From: an uncultured Oxalobacteraceae bacterium
GTDB taxonomy: Bacteria; Pseudomonadota; Gammaproteobacteria; Burkholderiales; Burkholderiaceae_D
DNA: 33,866 bases
Assembly (NCBI GenBank): GCA_903914535.1
Contig: CAIWPG010000302.1
Coordinates: forward strand, 1-33,866
Reading direction: 5' to 3'
The position numbers and the translations under genes are program-made. Shown here in pieces: positions 1-8,518 of the stretch (its first letter is position 1; each line of letters begins with the position of its first letter). Below the pieces are notes generated by a model. That model did not search any database and was not told the origin of the DNA. It was given only the letters and a program-made list of their open reading frames with translations.

Positions 1-198
1 ATAAAAAGACGCCATTCAGTACAGAAACAATCGTTTTCTGCCATTGCACGGGAAATGGGGCTTTCCCGCCCGACCATTCGCAAACATCTCACTACTGTTG
101 AACAGCCTAAATATGAGCGGTTGCTAACAGTTTCACCCCGCCTCGATGAATTTAAAGGCCAGCTCACTTCCTGGTTACGGCGTTTGTCAACCTATCTG
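1..198 (+). pseudogene. IS21-family transposase (IstA) N-terminal fragment
   Basis: Frame 1 from the window edge encodes a helix-turn-helix region with the segment SAIAREMGLSRPTIRKHL, typical of the N-terminal DNA-binding part of IstA transposases. Next comes the usual linker before the catalytic core (RLDEFKGQLTSWL, about codons 51-63). The similarity then stops. From about position 190 the plus frame reads antisense into the second element, and the open frame ends at 288. The true start lies left of the window, because the frame is open to base 1. No DDE core follows, so this is a truncated, inactive gene. Confidence 0.7.
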
Positions 199-533
199 CC
201 ACAAAAGCCTTGCTGCTCATGGAGCGCTCGGCGGATGGTGGTGGCGTTGATTCCCTGTGCGTGCCATTTTAAAATGGCATTCCGGTAGGCTTCGACACTG
301 GAATTATTCTGTGGTGCTGTGCGTGGCAGGGTAAAGAACGTTGCCAGAACACGGTCATCCGGAAGACTGACCAAGGGATCTAGCCACTGCTGACTGGTGG
401 CAATGGTGTGAATTAGCTTCACCTTTGCCCGACCAACTTGCTGAGAAACAGCCACTTGGCGTAATGATTCGCCACGCCGTAGACGCTGAATAATTTGGCG
501 GATTTCGAACATCTCAAACATCCTGTAAGTCAT
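192..533 (-). pseudogene. IS21-family transposase (IstA) fragment, second element
   Basis: On the minus strand an ATG at 533, with an upstream GGAGAG Shine-Dalgarno sequence, opens a frame starting MTYRMFEMFEIRQIIQRL. It has a helix-turn-helix segment (GESLRQVAVSQQVGRAKV) and later the IstA-like stretch ATTIRRALHEQQGF. The frame then runs into a stop at 192-194, about where the neighbouring fragment begins. The intact family protein is usually about 500 residues, so only the first fifth to quarter is left (about 113 codons). Its sequence differs from the left-hand fragment, so these are two distinct IS21-group elements rather than an inverted duplication. Confidence 0.65.
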
Positions 534-604
534 TGCGTCTCTCCAAGGGAAATTCCTTAAAGTAACGCAATCAAGAAGTTCATGTGTCAAAAATCAGGCT
601 TTAC

Positions 605-703
605 TGGTACTTTCTGGCCGCCAATCGACTGGTACGATCTGGCTGCAATTCAGGTGGTACGATCTGGCTGCGACTGAGTGGTACGATACGGCCGCGAATT
701 CAC
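605..703. repeat. Four tandem ~25-bp repeats at the IS end
   Basis: Four consecutive units begin TGGTAC and are 24-25 bp long, starting at 605, 630, 655 and 679. Units two and three share TGGTACGATCTGGCTGC; units one and four diverge (TTTCTGG, GATACGG). IS21-family elements often carry multiple terminal repeats that bind transposase, and the array lies between the istA start and the predicted tip at 704, so I read it as the left end of the second element. Confidence 0.75.
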
Positions 704-728
704 ACTACCCAAATTTCTGCCATCAAAA

Positions 729-1358
729 CTACTTAGCCATAACTTGAGCACTGGCAATCAACCCACGAAGGAATAGCATGATCATGCTGCCAGTTGGGTC
801 GGGATGGATAGACGCACGCTGTAACCCCAGCCCTTGTGCCAGTGCGATGAACCCGGCCGCCAGTTGCCCGGGTTCGGCTGGCGGCACAAGCGCAAGATGT
901 TCAAACAAGCGTTCGATAAAGCGACTGAGTGCATTGCGATGTACTCTCCATATCGCCCCATACTCTGCAGCGAAAGCAGGACTGCGATTAGCATGCAGTT
1001 GCAGTTCAATAGAGAGCATGGCCCAGTCGCCGTCCGCGTGCAGCGTGAGAGCCCATGCATCCAATTCCGCAAGCACCTCATCACCAGTAAGCACGTCCGT
1101 AGCAAATACGGAGCTAAGTTGCATTACTTCGGCCTCCATATGTCTGCGTAATAGTTCAAGCAGAATAGCTTCCTTATCAGGAAAATTTGAGTAAAAGGCT
1201 CCCTGTGAGTAACCGGCTTCTTCGGCAATGTCGCGAATCGATGCCCCCCCGAACCCGTGTTGTACGAATAGTTGCCGTGCTGCCTGAATCAGGCATTCAC
1301 GTGTCTGCGCCTGGCTTTGCTCACGGCTTAAGCGCTTTTTTGTTATTAGCTTAGTCAT
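729..1358 (-). CDS. TetR/AcrR-family transcriptional regulator
   Basis: A 209-residue protein with an N-terminal TetR DNA-binding domain (about residues 20-70). The sequence runs through an RQLFVQHGF helix and the recognition region IRDIAEEAGYSQGAFYSNF, the standard TetR_N signature. The C-terminal half is a helical ligand-binding/dimerisation domain whose ligand cannot be read from sequence. The frame stays open upstream to a TTG at 1379. I chose the ATG at 1358 because it gives a standard family N-terminus (MTKLITKKRLS) and leaves the intergenic palindrome outside the gene; neither start has a strong ribosome site. It is divergent from the epimerase gene at 1464, which suggests that it represses that gene and itself from the shared palindrome. 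Confidence 0.88.
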   Translation of the reverse strand: MTKLITKKRLSREQSQAQTRECLIQAARQLFVQHGFGGASIRDIAEEAGYSQGAFYSNFPDKEAILLELLRRHMEAEVMQLSSVFATDVLTGDEVLAELDAWALTLHADGDWAMLSIELQLHANRSPAFAAEYGAIWRVHRNALSRFIERLFEHLALVPPAEPGQLAAGFIALAQGLGLQRASIHPDPTGSMIMLFLRGLIASAQVMAK

Positions 1359-1379
1359 CTCATCGAAAGTTAAATTCAA

Positions 1380-1411
1380 ATATCAATTGAACTTTGAATT
1401 TCAATTGATAT
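1380..1411. promoter_or_regulatory. Palindromic operator, probably for the TetR regulator
   Basis: A perfect inverted repeat with 12-bp arms (ATATCAATTGAA at 1380-1391 and TTCAATTGATAT at 1400-1411) around an 8-bp centre. It lies in the 105-bp gap between the divergent regulator and epimerase genes and overlaps the predicted -35 and -10 of the epimerase promoter. Such placement is classic for TetR-type autorepression; binding by this TetR is inferred. Confidence 0.7.
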
Positions 1412-1414
1412 AAT
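1387..1414 (+). promoter_or_regulatory. Predicted sigma70 promoter for the epimerase gene
   Basis: TTGAAC (1387-1392) and TATAAT (1409-1414) are separated by 16 bp, close to the sigma70 consensus. Transcription would start near 1421, about 40 bp before the ATG at 1464. Both hexamers sit within or against the palindrome at 1380-1411, so a bound regulator would block polymerase. Confidence 0.65.
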
Positions 1415-1463
1415 ATACGGATATCAAGTGCTATATTAAATCTAATTCTCTTTCGATTACAAC

Positions 1464-2498
1464 ATGAAAATACACACAGCTTTCGTAACAGGAGCCACTG
1501 GGCTTCTTGGTAATAACCTTGTTCGGGAACTGGTCAGTCAAGGTGTGGCCGTCAAGGCGCTTGTCCGCTCACAAGAAAAAGCTGCCCGCCAATTCGGCAA
1601 TCTTTCAGGTATTGAACTCGTGATTGGCGACATGGCGAATGTCAACGCTTTCTCCGCGGCTTTGCAAGGCTGCGATGTAATTTTTCATACCGCAGCTTTT
1701 TTTCGTGACAATTACAAGGGAGGCAGTCATTGGGAAATGCTAAAGCTTATTAATATAGACGGAACCCTGGCACTTATTGAGCACGCCTATATGGCGGGTA
1801 TCAGGCACTTTGTACAGACCTCTTCCATTGCCGTTCTGAATGGTGAGCCTGGATCACTCATTGATGAAACCAAGCTTCGTGACCTCGCAAATGCCGACGA
1901 TTATTACCGCAGCAAAATTCTTGCTGATCACGCGGTACTGAGCTTCCTTGAAAAATATCCGGAAATGCATGCGAGCTTTGTTCTGCCGGGATGGATGTGG
2001 GGACCAGGAGATATTGGCCCGACATCCGCGGGACAGGTAGTCCTCGACACGGTACTTGGGAAGTTACCGGCACTTGTACCCGGGAGTTTTTCTGTGGTTG
2101 ATGCCCGCGATGTCGCGTTGGCACAAATTGCCGCAGCAGAGCGTGGGCGCAGCGGTGAACGTTATCTTGCCGCGGGGCGCCATATGACAATGCGCGAACT
2201 GATTCCAATGATCGGACGGGTTGCTGGAGTTGCCACGCCGAAACGGATGCTTCCATTGCCAATGTTGTTTGCTTTTGCAGGTTTGCAGGAAATCTATTCG
2301 AGGCTCACCGGCAAGCCAATCCTGCTCAGTATCGCCACTGTGCGACTGATGGTCAATGAGGCAGACCGTACCCACTTCAATCACACCAAGAGCGAACACG
2401 AACTAGGCTTGAAGTTCAGACCCATCGACGACACCCTGCAAGAGGTCATTTCCTGGTACCGGGATCACGATTGGTTACCAGGTAAAAACGTAGGATAG
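1464..2498 (+). CDS. NAD(P)-dependent epimerase/reductase, extended SDR family
   Basis: A 344-residue Rossmann-fold oxidoreductase of the extended short-chain dehydrogenase type. The N-terminus carries the nucleotide-binding glycine motif TGATGLLG (about residues 10-17). The catalytic YxxxK motif appears as YYRSK near residue 150, after the TSSIAVL strand that supplies the usual Ser. Overall it resembles dihydroflavonol-4-reductase-like and sugar-epimerase-like proteins. The substrate cannot be assigned. No clear Shine-Dalgarno precedes the ATG at 1464, but the start fits the family: the first beta strand begins at residue 5. It is probably controlled by the divergent TetR regulator, a common arrangement for inducible reductases. 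Confidence 0.87.
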   Translation: MKIHTAFVTGATGLLGNNLVRELVSQGVAVKALVRSQEKAARQFGNLSGIELVIGDMANVNAFSAALQGCDVIFHTAAFFRDNYKGGSHWEMLKLINIDGTLALIEHAYMAGIRHFVQTSSIAVLNGEPGSLIDETKLRDLANADDYYRSKILADHAVLSFLEKYPEMHASFVLPGWMWGPGDIGPTSAGQVVLDTVLGKLPALVPGSFSVVDARDVALAQIAAAERGRSGERYLAAGRHMTMRELIPMIGRVAGVATPKRMLPLPMLFAFAGLQEIYSRLTGKPILLSIATVRLMVNEADRTHFNHTKSEHELGLKFRPIDDTLQEVISWYRDHDWLPGKNVG

Positions 2499-2889
2499 CC
2501 CAAGCCTTCACGCTGGCAATAAGCACACTGCGTCAGTCCTGCCTGCTCCGGAATGCCCGTTTCTCTGTTGTGATCATCCTATTCACCTCTTGCCATTAAA
2601 AAGAAGTGGGTTTGCAGCTTGTGATTAGAGATTGCCAGATGGTAGCGTCGGAGGCTTACCTTCATTCAATGAATTCGTCCGAAAATAACGGTGCATCGGA
2701 TTTTTACTAAAAATTGACCACGTAAATTCACTGAAAAATGGCGACCAGATTGATTCTGGCGAAAATTCTGGTAATCAAATCCACGTGCAACAAGGATATT
2801 GAAAAACACCTGCGACTGCAAATTCACATTCACAAACCGTGGTGTCATGCCGAATCTGCTGCGATGAGCAGATTCGGATTATATTACCG
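2499..2889. other. Intergenic region between convergent epimerase and icd genes
   Basis: About 390 bp between two genes that converge. Apart from the perfect hairpin at 2850-2877, I see only short weak inverted repeats (for example ACCAGA/TCTGGT around 2743-2775) and no convincing coding frame. The short frames here lack ribosome sites and family features. Confidence 0.6.
2850..2877 (-). terminator. Perfect hairpin downstream of icd, probable terminator
   Basis: CCGAATCTGCT (2850-2860) and AGCAGATTCGG (2867-2877) form an 11-bp perfect stem with a 6-base loop, starting 13 bp past the icd stop codon on the minus strand. No long U tract follows in either direction, so it may be a weak or bidirectional terminator, or a 3'-end stabilising hairpin. 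Confidence 0.55.
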
Positions 2890-5124
2890 TCAGCCGCGGA
2901 CTGCGTTCAGTGCCGCATTAAACGTTGCGCTCGGGCGCATCACTGCTTTGAGCTTGTCTGCATCAACGAGGAAGTAACCGCCAATGTCTACCGGTTTACC
3001 CTGCACCGCTTTGAACTCTGCCGTGATAACTTCTTCATTTTCGGTCAGGTTTTTAGCCAGTGGTGCAAAATGTGCCTGCAATTGCGCATCTTCGGTCTGT
3101 TCAGCTAATGCCTGTGCCCAGTACAAAGCCAGGTAGAATTGGCTGCCGCGGTTATCCAGTTCACCGGTACGTGGTGAAGGTGATTTTCTGTTATCCAGTA
3201 GTTTACCGGTAGCGTCATCCAGGGTTTTTGCCAGAATCTTAGCCTTGTTGTTGCCGGTTTTGATGCTAACATCTTCCAGCGATACAGCAAGAGCCAGGAA
3301 TTCGCCCAGTGAATCCCAACGTAAATGATTTTCTTCTATCAGTTGCTTAACGTGTTTAGGAGCCGAGCCGCCTGCGCCGGTTTCAAACATGCCGCCACCA
3401 GCCATCAATGGGACGATAGACAACATTTTTGCACTGGTGCCCAGTTCCATGATCGGGAACAAATCGGTCAGGTAATCACGCAGAATGTTACCGGTTACAG
3501 AAATAGTGTCCTTACCGCGGATCACGCGCTCCAGGGTGTAACGCATAGCACGAACCTGCGACATAATCTGAATATCAACACCGGTCAGATCGTACTCTTT
3601 CAGGTAGGTTTTCACCTTTTTGATCAGTTCAGCTTCATGCGGACGGTATTCATCCAGCCAGAATACCGATGGGATGCCGGACAAACGGGCGCGGTTCACT
3701 GCCAGCTTGACCCAGTCACGAATCGGTTCATCTTTGACCTGACACATACGCCAGATATCGCCCTGCTCCACGTTTTGTTCCAACAGTACGTTACCGTCAA
3801 AGTCAACGATACGCGCCACACCATCAGCAGGAACTTCAAAAGTTTTGTCGTGGGAGCCGTATTCTTCGGCTTTTTGCGCCATCAGACCGACGTTCGGCAC
3901 AGTACCCATCGTGGTCGGATCGAACGCACCGTTGGTCTTGCAGAAGTTAATCATTTCCTGATAAATCCGGGCGAACGTGGATTCCGGTATCACCGCTTTA
4001 GTGTCTTTTGGACGTCCATCCGGGCCCCACATCTTACCACCGAGACGAATCATGGCCGGCATCGACGCATCAACGATCACATCGTTAGGTGCATGCAGAT
4101 TAGAAATACCCTTGGCCGAATCTACCATAGCCAGTTCCGGACGGTGTTCATGGCAGGCGTGCAGATCGTGGATCACTTCATCACGCTTGGATTCCGGCAG
4201 AGTGGCGATTTTTTCATAGACACTGCTCAGGCCGTTATTCGCATTGACACCCAATTCATCAAACAACTTACCATGCTTAGCGAAAGCATCTTTGTAGAAA
4301 ATTTTGACCGCATGCCCGAAAACGATAGGATGCGAAACCTTCATCATCGTCGCTTTAACGTGCAGTGACAACATCACGCCGGTTTCACGCGCATCTTCCA
4401 TCTGCTCTTCATAGAAAGCACACAGCGCTTTCTTACTCATGAACATACTGTCGATGATCTCGCCTTCGAGCAAAGAAACCTTGTTCTTCAAGACGATAGT
4501 TGCGCCATCTTTAGTAACCAATTCCATCCTGACATCACAGGCTTTGGACAACGTCAGGCATTTTTCACTGGCATAAAAATCACCGCCATGCATGTGAGAG
4601 ACGTGAGTACGTGACGCAGGACTCCACTTAGACATAGAGTGCGGGTTTTTGCGTGCATAACGTTTAACAGCCGCCGGTGCGCGACGGTCAGAATTACCTT
4701 CACGCAATACCGGATTAACCGCGCTGCCCAGTGTTTTTGAATAACGCGTTAAAACAGACTTCTCTTCGTCGGTCTTCGGATCTTCAGGAAAATCAGGGAT
4801 ATTGTAGCCGCGTGTCTGTAACTCACGAATCGCTAAGATCAACTGAGGAATCGATGCGCTGATGTTTGGCAGCTTGATGATATTGGTGTCAGGCTGAAGA
4901 GTCAGACGTCCCAACTCAGCCAGGTTGTCCGGAACTTTCTGTTCTTCAGTAAGAAAATCAGAAAACTCAGAAAGTATCCGTGCAGCTACCGAAATATCAC
5001 TCTCGACAACATCAATGTCAGCCGATTCCGCGAATGTTCTGATGATAGGTAAAAAAGAACTGGTCGCCAGCAGTGGCGCTTCGTCAGTAAGCGTGTAGAT
5101 GATGGTTGATTTACCTGCGGTCAC
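2890..5124 (-). CDS. icd: Isocitrate dehydrogenase (NADP+), monomeric type
   Basis: A 744-residue monomeric (type II) isocitrate dehydrogenase, which oxidatively decarboxylates isocitrate to 2-oxoglutarate with NADP+ in the TCA cycle. The length matches the family (about 740). The N-terminus [16 protein letters not shown] and the substrate-site segment [14 protein letters not shown] (about residues 135-150) are hallmarks of the monomeric enzyme and are absent from the homodimeric 45-kDa type. The start is a GTG at 5124 with an AAGGAG ribosome site six bases upstream, and the resulting N-terminus matches the family. It stands alone on the minus strand with a long upstream gap that contains a strong inverted repeat. 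Confidence 0.95.
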   Translation of the reverse strand: MTAGKSTIIYTLTDEAPLLATSSFLPIIRTFAESADIDVVESDISVAARILSEFSDFLTEEQKVPDNLAELGRLTLQPDTNIIKLPNISASIPQLILAIRELQTRGYNIPDFPEDPKTDEEKSVLTRYSKTLGSAVNPVLREGNSDRRAPAAVKRYARKNPHSMSKWSPASRTHVSHMHGGDFYASEKCLTLSKACDVRMELVTKDGATIVLKNKVSLLEGEIIDSMFMSKKALCAFYEEQMEDARETGVMLSLHVKATMMKVSHPIVFGHAVKIFYKDAFAKHGKLFDELGVNANNGLSSVYEKIATLPESKRDEVIHDLHACHEHRPELAMVDSAKGISNLHAPNDVIVDASMPAMIRLGGKMWGPDGRPKDTKAVIPESTFARIYQEMINFCKTNGAFDPTTMGTVPNVGLMAQKAEEYGSHDKTFEVPADGVARIVDFDGNVLLEQNVEQGDIWRMCQVKDEPIRDWVKLAVNRARLSGIPSVFWLDEYRPHEAELIKKVKTYLKEYDLTGVDIQIMSQVRAMRYTLERVIRGKDTISVTGNILRDYLTDLFPIMELGTSAKMLSIVPLMAGGGMFETGAGGSAPKHVKQLIEENHLRWDSLGEFLALAVSLEDVSIKTGNNKAKILAKTLDDATGKLLDNRKSPSPRTGELDNRGSQFYLALYWAQALAEQTEDAQLQAHFAPLAKNLTENEEVITAEFKAVQGKPVDIGGYFLVDADKLKAVMRPSATFNAALNAVRG

Positions 5125-5624
5125 TATAAACTCCTTGCGGTGGGTGGTTATGTTTGTTTTTTTGCGTATTTACTTGTTTTTGTTTGTTTTTATTTATCCG
5201 TTTTGCTTGCGCATCCATATTGTGGTGATGCCTGCCACAATATGGATGCACTCCGTAAGTTTAACTTGGTGTTCAGCTTTTAACAATCAACTAAGCCACA
5301 GGCAGGCAAACACGACTTGATATTCAATAATAAAAGTAAAAATATGGCAACTATTGTTGCTTTTGATAACGGGATCAACCCGAACCGGATGAGCGTGGGG
5401 ATATGTCCATAAATTACATAAACTTACTTAACACCGTGTAATTTGTTGAAATTGCGCTGTATCTGATGCATTAGTGACAAAAACTTATGGCCCAATTCAG
5501 GTACTTTATTACCAAAAAATAATTATTTTAGCCTGCATAGATGAATTTACAACTACGGACCATTCATCGCCAGCGATCTTATTGCAAGTTAAGCAATAAT
5601 TAAATTATTAATATTAAAGTAATT
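5125..5624. other. Long intergenic region upstream of icd, downstream of the LysR gene
   Basis: A 500-bp gap between two minus-strand genes that must hold the icd promoter and the end of the LysR transcript. The stretch 5150-5200 is very T-rich on the plus strand (A-rich in the icd leader). The only strong structure is the inverted repeat at 5211-5249. Positions 5460-5620 are AT-rich without a recognisable gene. I could not fix promoter hexamers with confidence. Confidence 0.6.
5211..5249. repeat. Perfect 15-bp-arm inverted repeat upstream of icd
   Basis: GCATCCATATTGTGG (5211-5225) and CCACAATATGGATGC (5235-5249) are exact inverted copies with a 9-base spacer, 86-125 bp upstream of the icd start. 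On the icd strand the next ~50 bases are A-rich, so it does not look like an intrinsic terminator. It may be a protein operator or a stable hairpin in the icd leader. Confidence 0.75.
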
Positions 5625-6521
5625 TCAATTCCACTCAGAAAGTAGTTCAAAGATCACACTACGTAACCACTGATTACCCTGATCGTGGTGATTTCGTTGA
5701 TGCCAGTGCTGTTTCACTGCGTATTCCGGCAGCGCAAACGGAACAGGAAAAATCCGGAACGATCCACGTCCTTGTAGTACATCTCCCAAACGTTTAGGGA
5801 TGGTGATGATGAGATCCGTATGTTCAACAACAAAAGCAGCTCCGAGAAAATTTGGAATCTGCAACGCAATACGACGCTTGATACCCTGACGGGCAATTTC
5901 ATGATCGATGATCAGCGGTGCCAGGCCTGAAGAGCTTATAGCTGCGTGATCCTCCGCTTCGAATTGTTGCAAGCTGAGATGATCTGTAATCCGTGGATGA
6001 TCTGTACCCACTATGCATACGAAATTCTGCCGGAATAACAGCTGCTGATAAAATCCGGCTTCCAGTTGTGGCATAAATCCCAGCGCCAGGTCTGCTTCAC
6101 CTTCCAGCATGCGCGCCGTATCGCTTGACAGAGGAAAAATTTCGATGCGAATGCCCGGCGCTGTCACACGCAACTTTCTCCACAACCTGGGCAACAACAC
6201 CAACTGACTGATATCAGTCATACAAATACGAAAATTTCGATCCGATAACATGGGATTAAAGTCATTACGATGACCTGTCACCAAATTGAGTGCATCGAGT
6301 GCTTCGCGCACAGGACGGGCCAGACCAACACAAAAAGGCGTCGGATCCATGCCGCCTGAAGTACGTACGAATAACGGATCGCCAAACTGATGGCGTAGTT
6401 TGGCAAGAGCGATGCTGACCGCTGGCTGCCCTAAATTGAGGGCTTTTGCCGCTGCAGTGATGCTTTTAGTCTTGTAGATTTCATCAAACACAGATAACAG
6501 GCGATTATCAATTGCATTCAT
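5625..6521 (-). CDS. mhbR: LysR-family regulator of the gentisate operon
   Basis: A 298-residue LysR-type activator. The N-terminal winged helix-turn-helix covers about residues 1-62 (LLSVFDEIYKTKSITAAAKALNLGQPAVSIALAKL..FGDPLFVR is contiguous in the protein apart from the gap shown). A periplasmic-binding-protein-like effector domain follows. The sequence resembles the NahR/NagR subgroup, whose members respond to salicylate-type aromatic acids. The gene is divergent from the gentisate 1,2-dioxygenase gene 166 bp away, with a LysR-type dyad immediately upstream of its own start. I infer that it activates the catabolic operon in response to a hydroxybenzoate or gentisate; the effector is not readable from sequence. 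The symbol follows the Klebsiella mhb system by position. Confidence 0.88.
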   Translation of the reverse strand: MNAIDNRLLSVFDEIYKTKSITAAAKALNLGQPAVSIALAKLRHQFGDPLFVRTSGGMDPTPFCVGLARPVREALDALNLVTGHRNDFNPMLSDRNFRICMTDISQLVLLPRLWRKLRVTAPGIRIEIFPLSSDTARMLEGEADLALGFMPQLEAGFYQQLLFRQNFVCIVGTDHPRITDHLSLQQFEAEDHAAISSSGLAPLIIDHEIARQGIKRRIALQIPNFLGAAFVVEHTDLIITIPKRLGDVLQGRGSFRIFPVPFALPEYAVKQHWHQRNHHDQGNQWLRSVIFELLSEWN

Positions 6522-6531
6522 CTTAGAGGAC

Positions 6532-6548
6532 TATTCGAATTTTGAATA
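6532..6548. promoter_or_regulatory. Candidate LysR-type operator (T-N11-A dyad)
   Basis: TATTC (6532-6536) and GAATA (6544-6548) form an inverted repeat around GAATTTT, containing the T-N11-A form favoured by LysR regulators. It lies 11 bp upstream of the LysR start and about 140 bp upstream of the dioxygenase start, where an autoregulatory/recognition site would be expected. AT-rich hexamers for the catabolic promoter follow, but I could not define them uniquely. Confidence 0.5.
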
Positions 6549-6687
6549 CATTATATTAAACCTATTGGATTTACAGTGATATGAAAGATTTCTACAATCA
6601 ATTCCATCATAAAGCCCGGTACCCGCTGCGAAACGAATTTCTCGGATCGACAAGCGACAGGTGCCATACGATGGAAAAGGAATCATC

Positions 6688-7725
6688 ATGCTGGAACTTG
6701 GCAGTCTCGAAGATCTACCAGAAGAATACCGCGCGGCACTGACTGAGCAGAACCTGGTCCCGCTATGGCCTAGTCTGCGCGCAGTACTCCCGCCGGGTAA
6801 ACCAATCCCCCGGACCAAGCCGGTTTGCTGGCCGTACAAAGGGCTGCGCCCGTTGCTGCTCAAAGCCGGCGAACTGACGCCAATCGAAAAAGCAGAACGC
6901 CGGGTTTTAGTACTCGCCAATCCCGGGCACGGTTTAGAAAAAATGCAGGCCAGTTCGACCATCTATCTCGGCATGCAATTACTGCTCCCCGGCGAATGGG
7001 CACCGGCACACCGCCATACACCAAACGCCGTTCGGATGATTGTCGAAGGTGAAGGTGCTTACACCACCGTTAACGGCGAAAAATGCCCGATGAACCGTGG
7101 CGACCTGATTCTGACGCCAACCGGTCTTTGGCACGAACATGGACACGACGGTGAAAAACCGGTCGTCTGGCTCGATGTGCTCGATCTGCCGGTGGTCTAT
7201 TACATGGAAGCATCATACGTAACAGAAGGTAATGCGCAAACGGTGTCCGTTGAGGCCGCCGAACATGCCTATCAACTCGGCGGCGTAGTGCCGGCACCCG
7301 TATTCACCCGTAACGACCAGCCCTTTCCGATGTTGCGCTACCCCTGGGCCAATGTGCGTAAAGCTCTCGAAACATTAGCAGTAAATCAGCCGGAAATCGA
7401 AGCCGTTCAGGTCGCCTACGTAAATCCGGAAACAGGTTCCGATTGCCAAAAAATTCTGGGCTTCTCAGCATTAATGTTACGCCCCGGCGAACATTTAGCG
7501 CTGCCGGCCCGTTCCTCAGCCATGGTATTCCACCAGATTGAGGGAAGCGCCGATGTCACCCTGGAAGGCCATCAGTTCTGTCTGTCGGATGCAGATACCT
7601 GTTGCATCCCGGGCTATATCCAAGTAACGCTAAGCAATCGTTCCGCCGATCTGCCAGCCTTTATTTTTATCGCTGACGACGCTCCGCTACAGAAAAAACT
7701 CGGTGTGTACGAAGTCCGCAACTAA
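6688..7725 (+). CDS. mhbD: Gentisate 1,2-dioxygenase
   Basis: A 345-residue bicupin ring-cleavage dioxygenase. It opens gentisate (2,5-dihydroxybenzoate) between C1 and C2 with O2 and Fe(II), giving maleylpyruvate. The N-terminal cupin carries the iron ligands in AHRHTP (His108, His110) and LWHEHGHDG (His149). A second, degenerate cupin occupies roughly residues 215-335. The frame extends upstream to a GTG at 6661, but the ATG at 6688 has an AAAGGA ribosome site and gives the family-like N-terminus MLELGSLEDLPEEYRAAL. It is the first gene of the catabolic operon, with 19 bp to the next gene. Equivalent genes are called nagI, gtdA, sdgD or mhbD. Confidence 0.95.
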   Translation: MLELGSLEDLPEEYRAALTEQNLVPLWPSLRAVLPPGKPIPRTKPVCWPYKGLRPLLLKAGELTPIEKAERRVLVLANPGHGLEKMQASSTIYLGMQLLLPGEWAPAHRHTPNAVRMIVEGEGAYTTVNGEKCPMNRGDLILTPTGLWHEHGHDGEKPVVWLDVLDLPVVYYMEASYVTEGNAQTVSVEAAEHAYQLGGVVPAPVFTRNDQPFPMLRYPWANVRKALETLAVNQPEIEAVQVAYVNPETGSDCQKILGFSALMLRPGEHLALPARSSAMVFHQIEGSADVTLEGHQFCLSDADTCCIPGYIQVTLSNRSADLPAFIFIADDAPLQKKLGVYEVRN

Positions 7726-7744
7726 CCGTCAAGAAAGAAGAAAT

Positions 7745-8455
7745 ATGTCTGATATTAACTATTTGTGGAATCCACCGCCAGTTTATTCGCTACCGGTACA
7801 TGGCAGCGATGCACGCTATCCGATCAAGCGTATTTTCTGCGTTGGCCGCAACTACCACGCCCACGCCGTTGAAATGGGGCGACCGGTAGATAAAGCAACA
7901 GCCAGGCCCTTTTACTTTACCAAATCGCCGTCAACCCTTGTTGAATCCGGCGCTACTGTTCCTTACCCGGCCGGCACCACGAATTATCACTATGAAATGG
8001 AACTGGTTGTTGCCATCGGGGCATCCGGCTTTCGGGTTACCGAAGCTAATGCTCAGCACCTGATCTACGGTTATGCCGCAGGTCTGGATATGACGCGTCG
8101 GGATCTGCAACTGGTTGCGCGAGAACAAGGTCGTCCGTGGGATCTGGGCAAGGACTTCGAAAAGTCTGCTGTTTGCAGCGAAATCGTGCCAATCGGCAAT
8201 CTCGGTGTATTAAACAGTGGCGCAATTAATCTTCAGGTAAATGGAGAAACCGGACAAACCGGCGATCTCAGCCAACTGATCTGGAACATTCCTGAACTGA
8301 TCGCAGACTTATCCCAGTTCTACCACTTAGAACCAGGTGACCTGATTTACACAGGCACGCCGGAAGGTGTCGGCGCGGTCCGGTCAGGCGACAAAATTAC
8401 CGGTTATGTAGACAAGGTCGGAGCCATTATGCTGACCATCGGCCAACCGGAATAA
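7745..8455 (+). CDS. mhbH: Fumarylpyruvate hydrolase (FAA hydrolase family)
   Basis: A 236-residue fumarylacetoacetate-hydrolase-family enzyme, predicted to cleave fumarylpyruvate to fumarate and pyruvate, the last step of the gentisate pathway. Family features are IFCVGRNYHAHAVEMG (about residues 26-41), the metal-site pair in YEMELVVAIG, and the LDMTRRDLQ segment that supplies the acidic ligand, followed by GDLIYTGTPEGVGAV near the C-terminus. The frame is open upstream to 7703, overlapping the dioxygenase, but the ATG at 7745 gives the conserved start and is preceded by the purine-rich AAGAAAGAAG. Position between ring-cleavage enzyme and monooxygenase supports the role. Equivalent names are nagK and mhbH. 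Confidence 0.92.
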   Translation: MSDINYLWNPPPVYSLPVHGSDARYPIKRIFCVGRNYHAHAVEMGRPVDKATARPFYFTKSPSTLVESGATVPYPAGTTNYHYEMELVVAIGASGFRVTEANAQHLIYGYAAGLDMTRRDLQLVAREQGRPWDLGKDFEKSAVCSEIVPIGNLGVLNSGAINLQVNGETGQTGDLSQLIWNIPELIADLSQFYHLEPGDLIYTGTPEGVGAVRSGDKITGYVDKVGAIMLTIGQPE

Positions 8456-8463
8456 CTGTGGGA

Positions 8464-8482
8464 GGCGGGGCAGAATCCCGCC
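8464..8482 (+). other. Intercistronic hairpin in the gentisate operon
   Basis: GGCGGG (8464-8469) and CCCGCC (8477-8482) form a GC-only 6-bp stem with a 7-base loop in the 63-bp gap between the hydrolase and monooxygenase genes. No U tract follows, so it is more likely an RNA-processing or stability element than a terminator. Confidence 0.5.
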
Positions 8483-8518
8483 ATCACATAATTTACTGAA
8501 TTACCAGAAGGAGACAAA

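Larger units (their letters stand above)
1..704. mobile_element. Remnants of two IS21-type insertion sequences, head-to-head
   Basis: The first ~700 bases hold two 5' pieces of different istA-like transposase genes, one reading right from beyond the window edge and one reading left, meeting near 190-210. The right element keeps its outer end: on the minus strand it begins at about 704 with TGTGAATTCGCGG, followed by tandem terminal repeats, a leader and a transposase start. Neither fragment has a DDE catalytic domain and no istB helper ATPase is present, so neither remnant can transpose alone. How much of the left element survives outside the window is unknown. Confidence 0.75.

Noticed and set aside
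3325-4368. A 347-codon open frame on the plus strand
   Set aside because: It lies wholly antisense to icd, has no family features or ribosome site, and its His/Arg/Phe-rich composition is typical of a codon-bias shadow.
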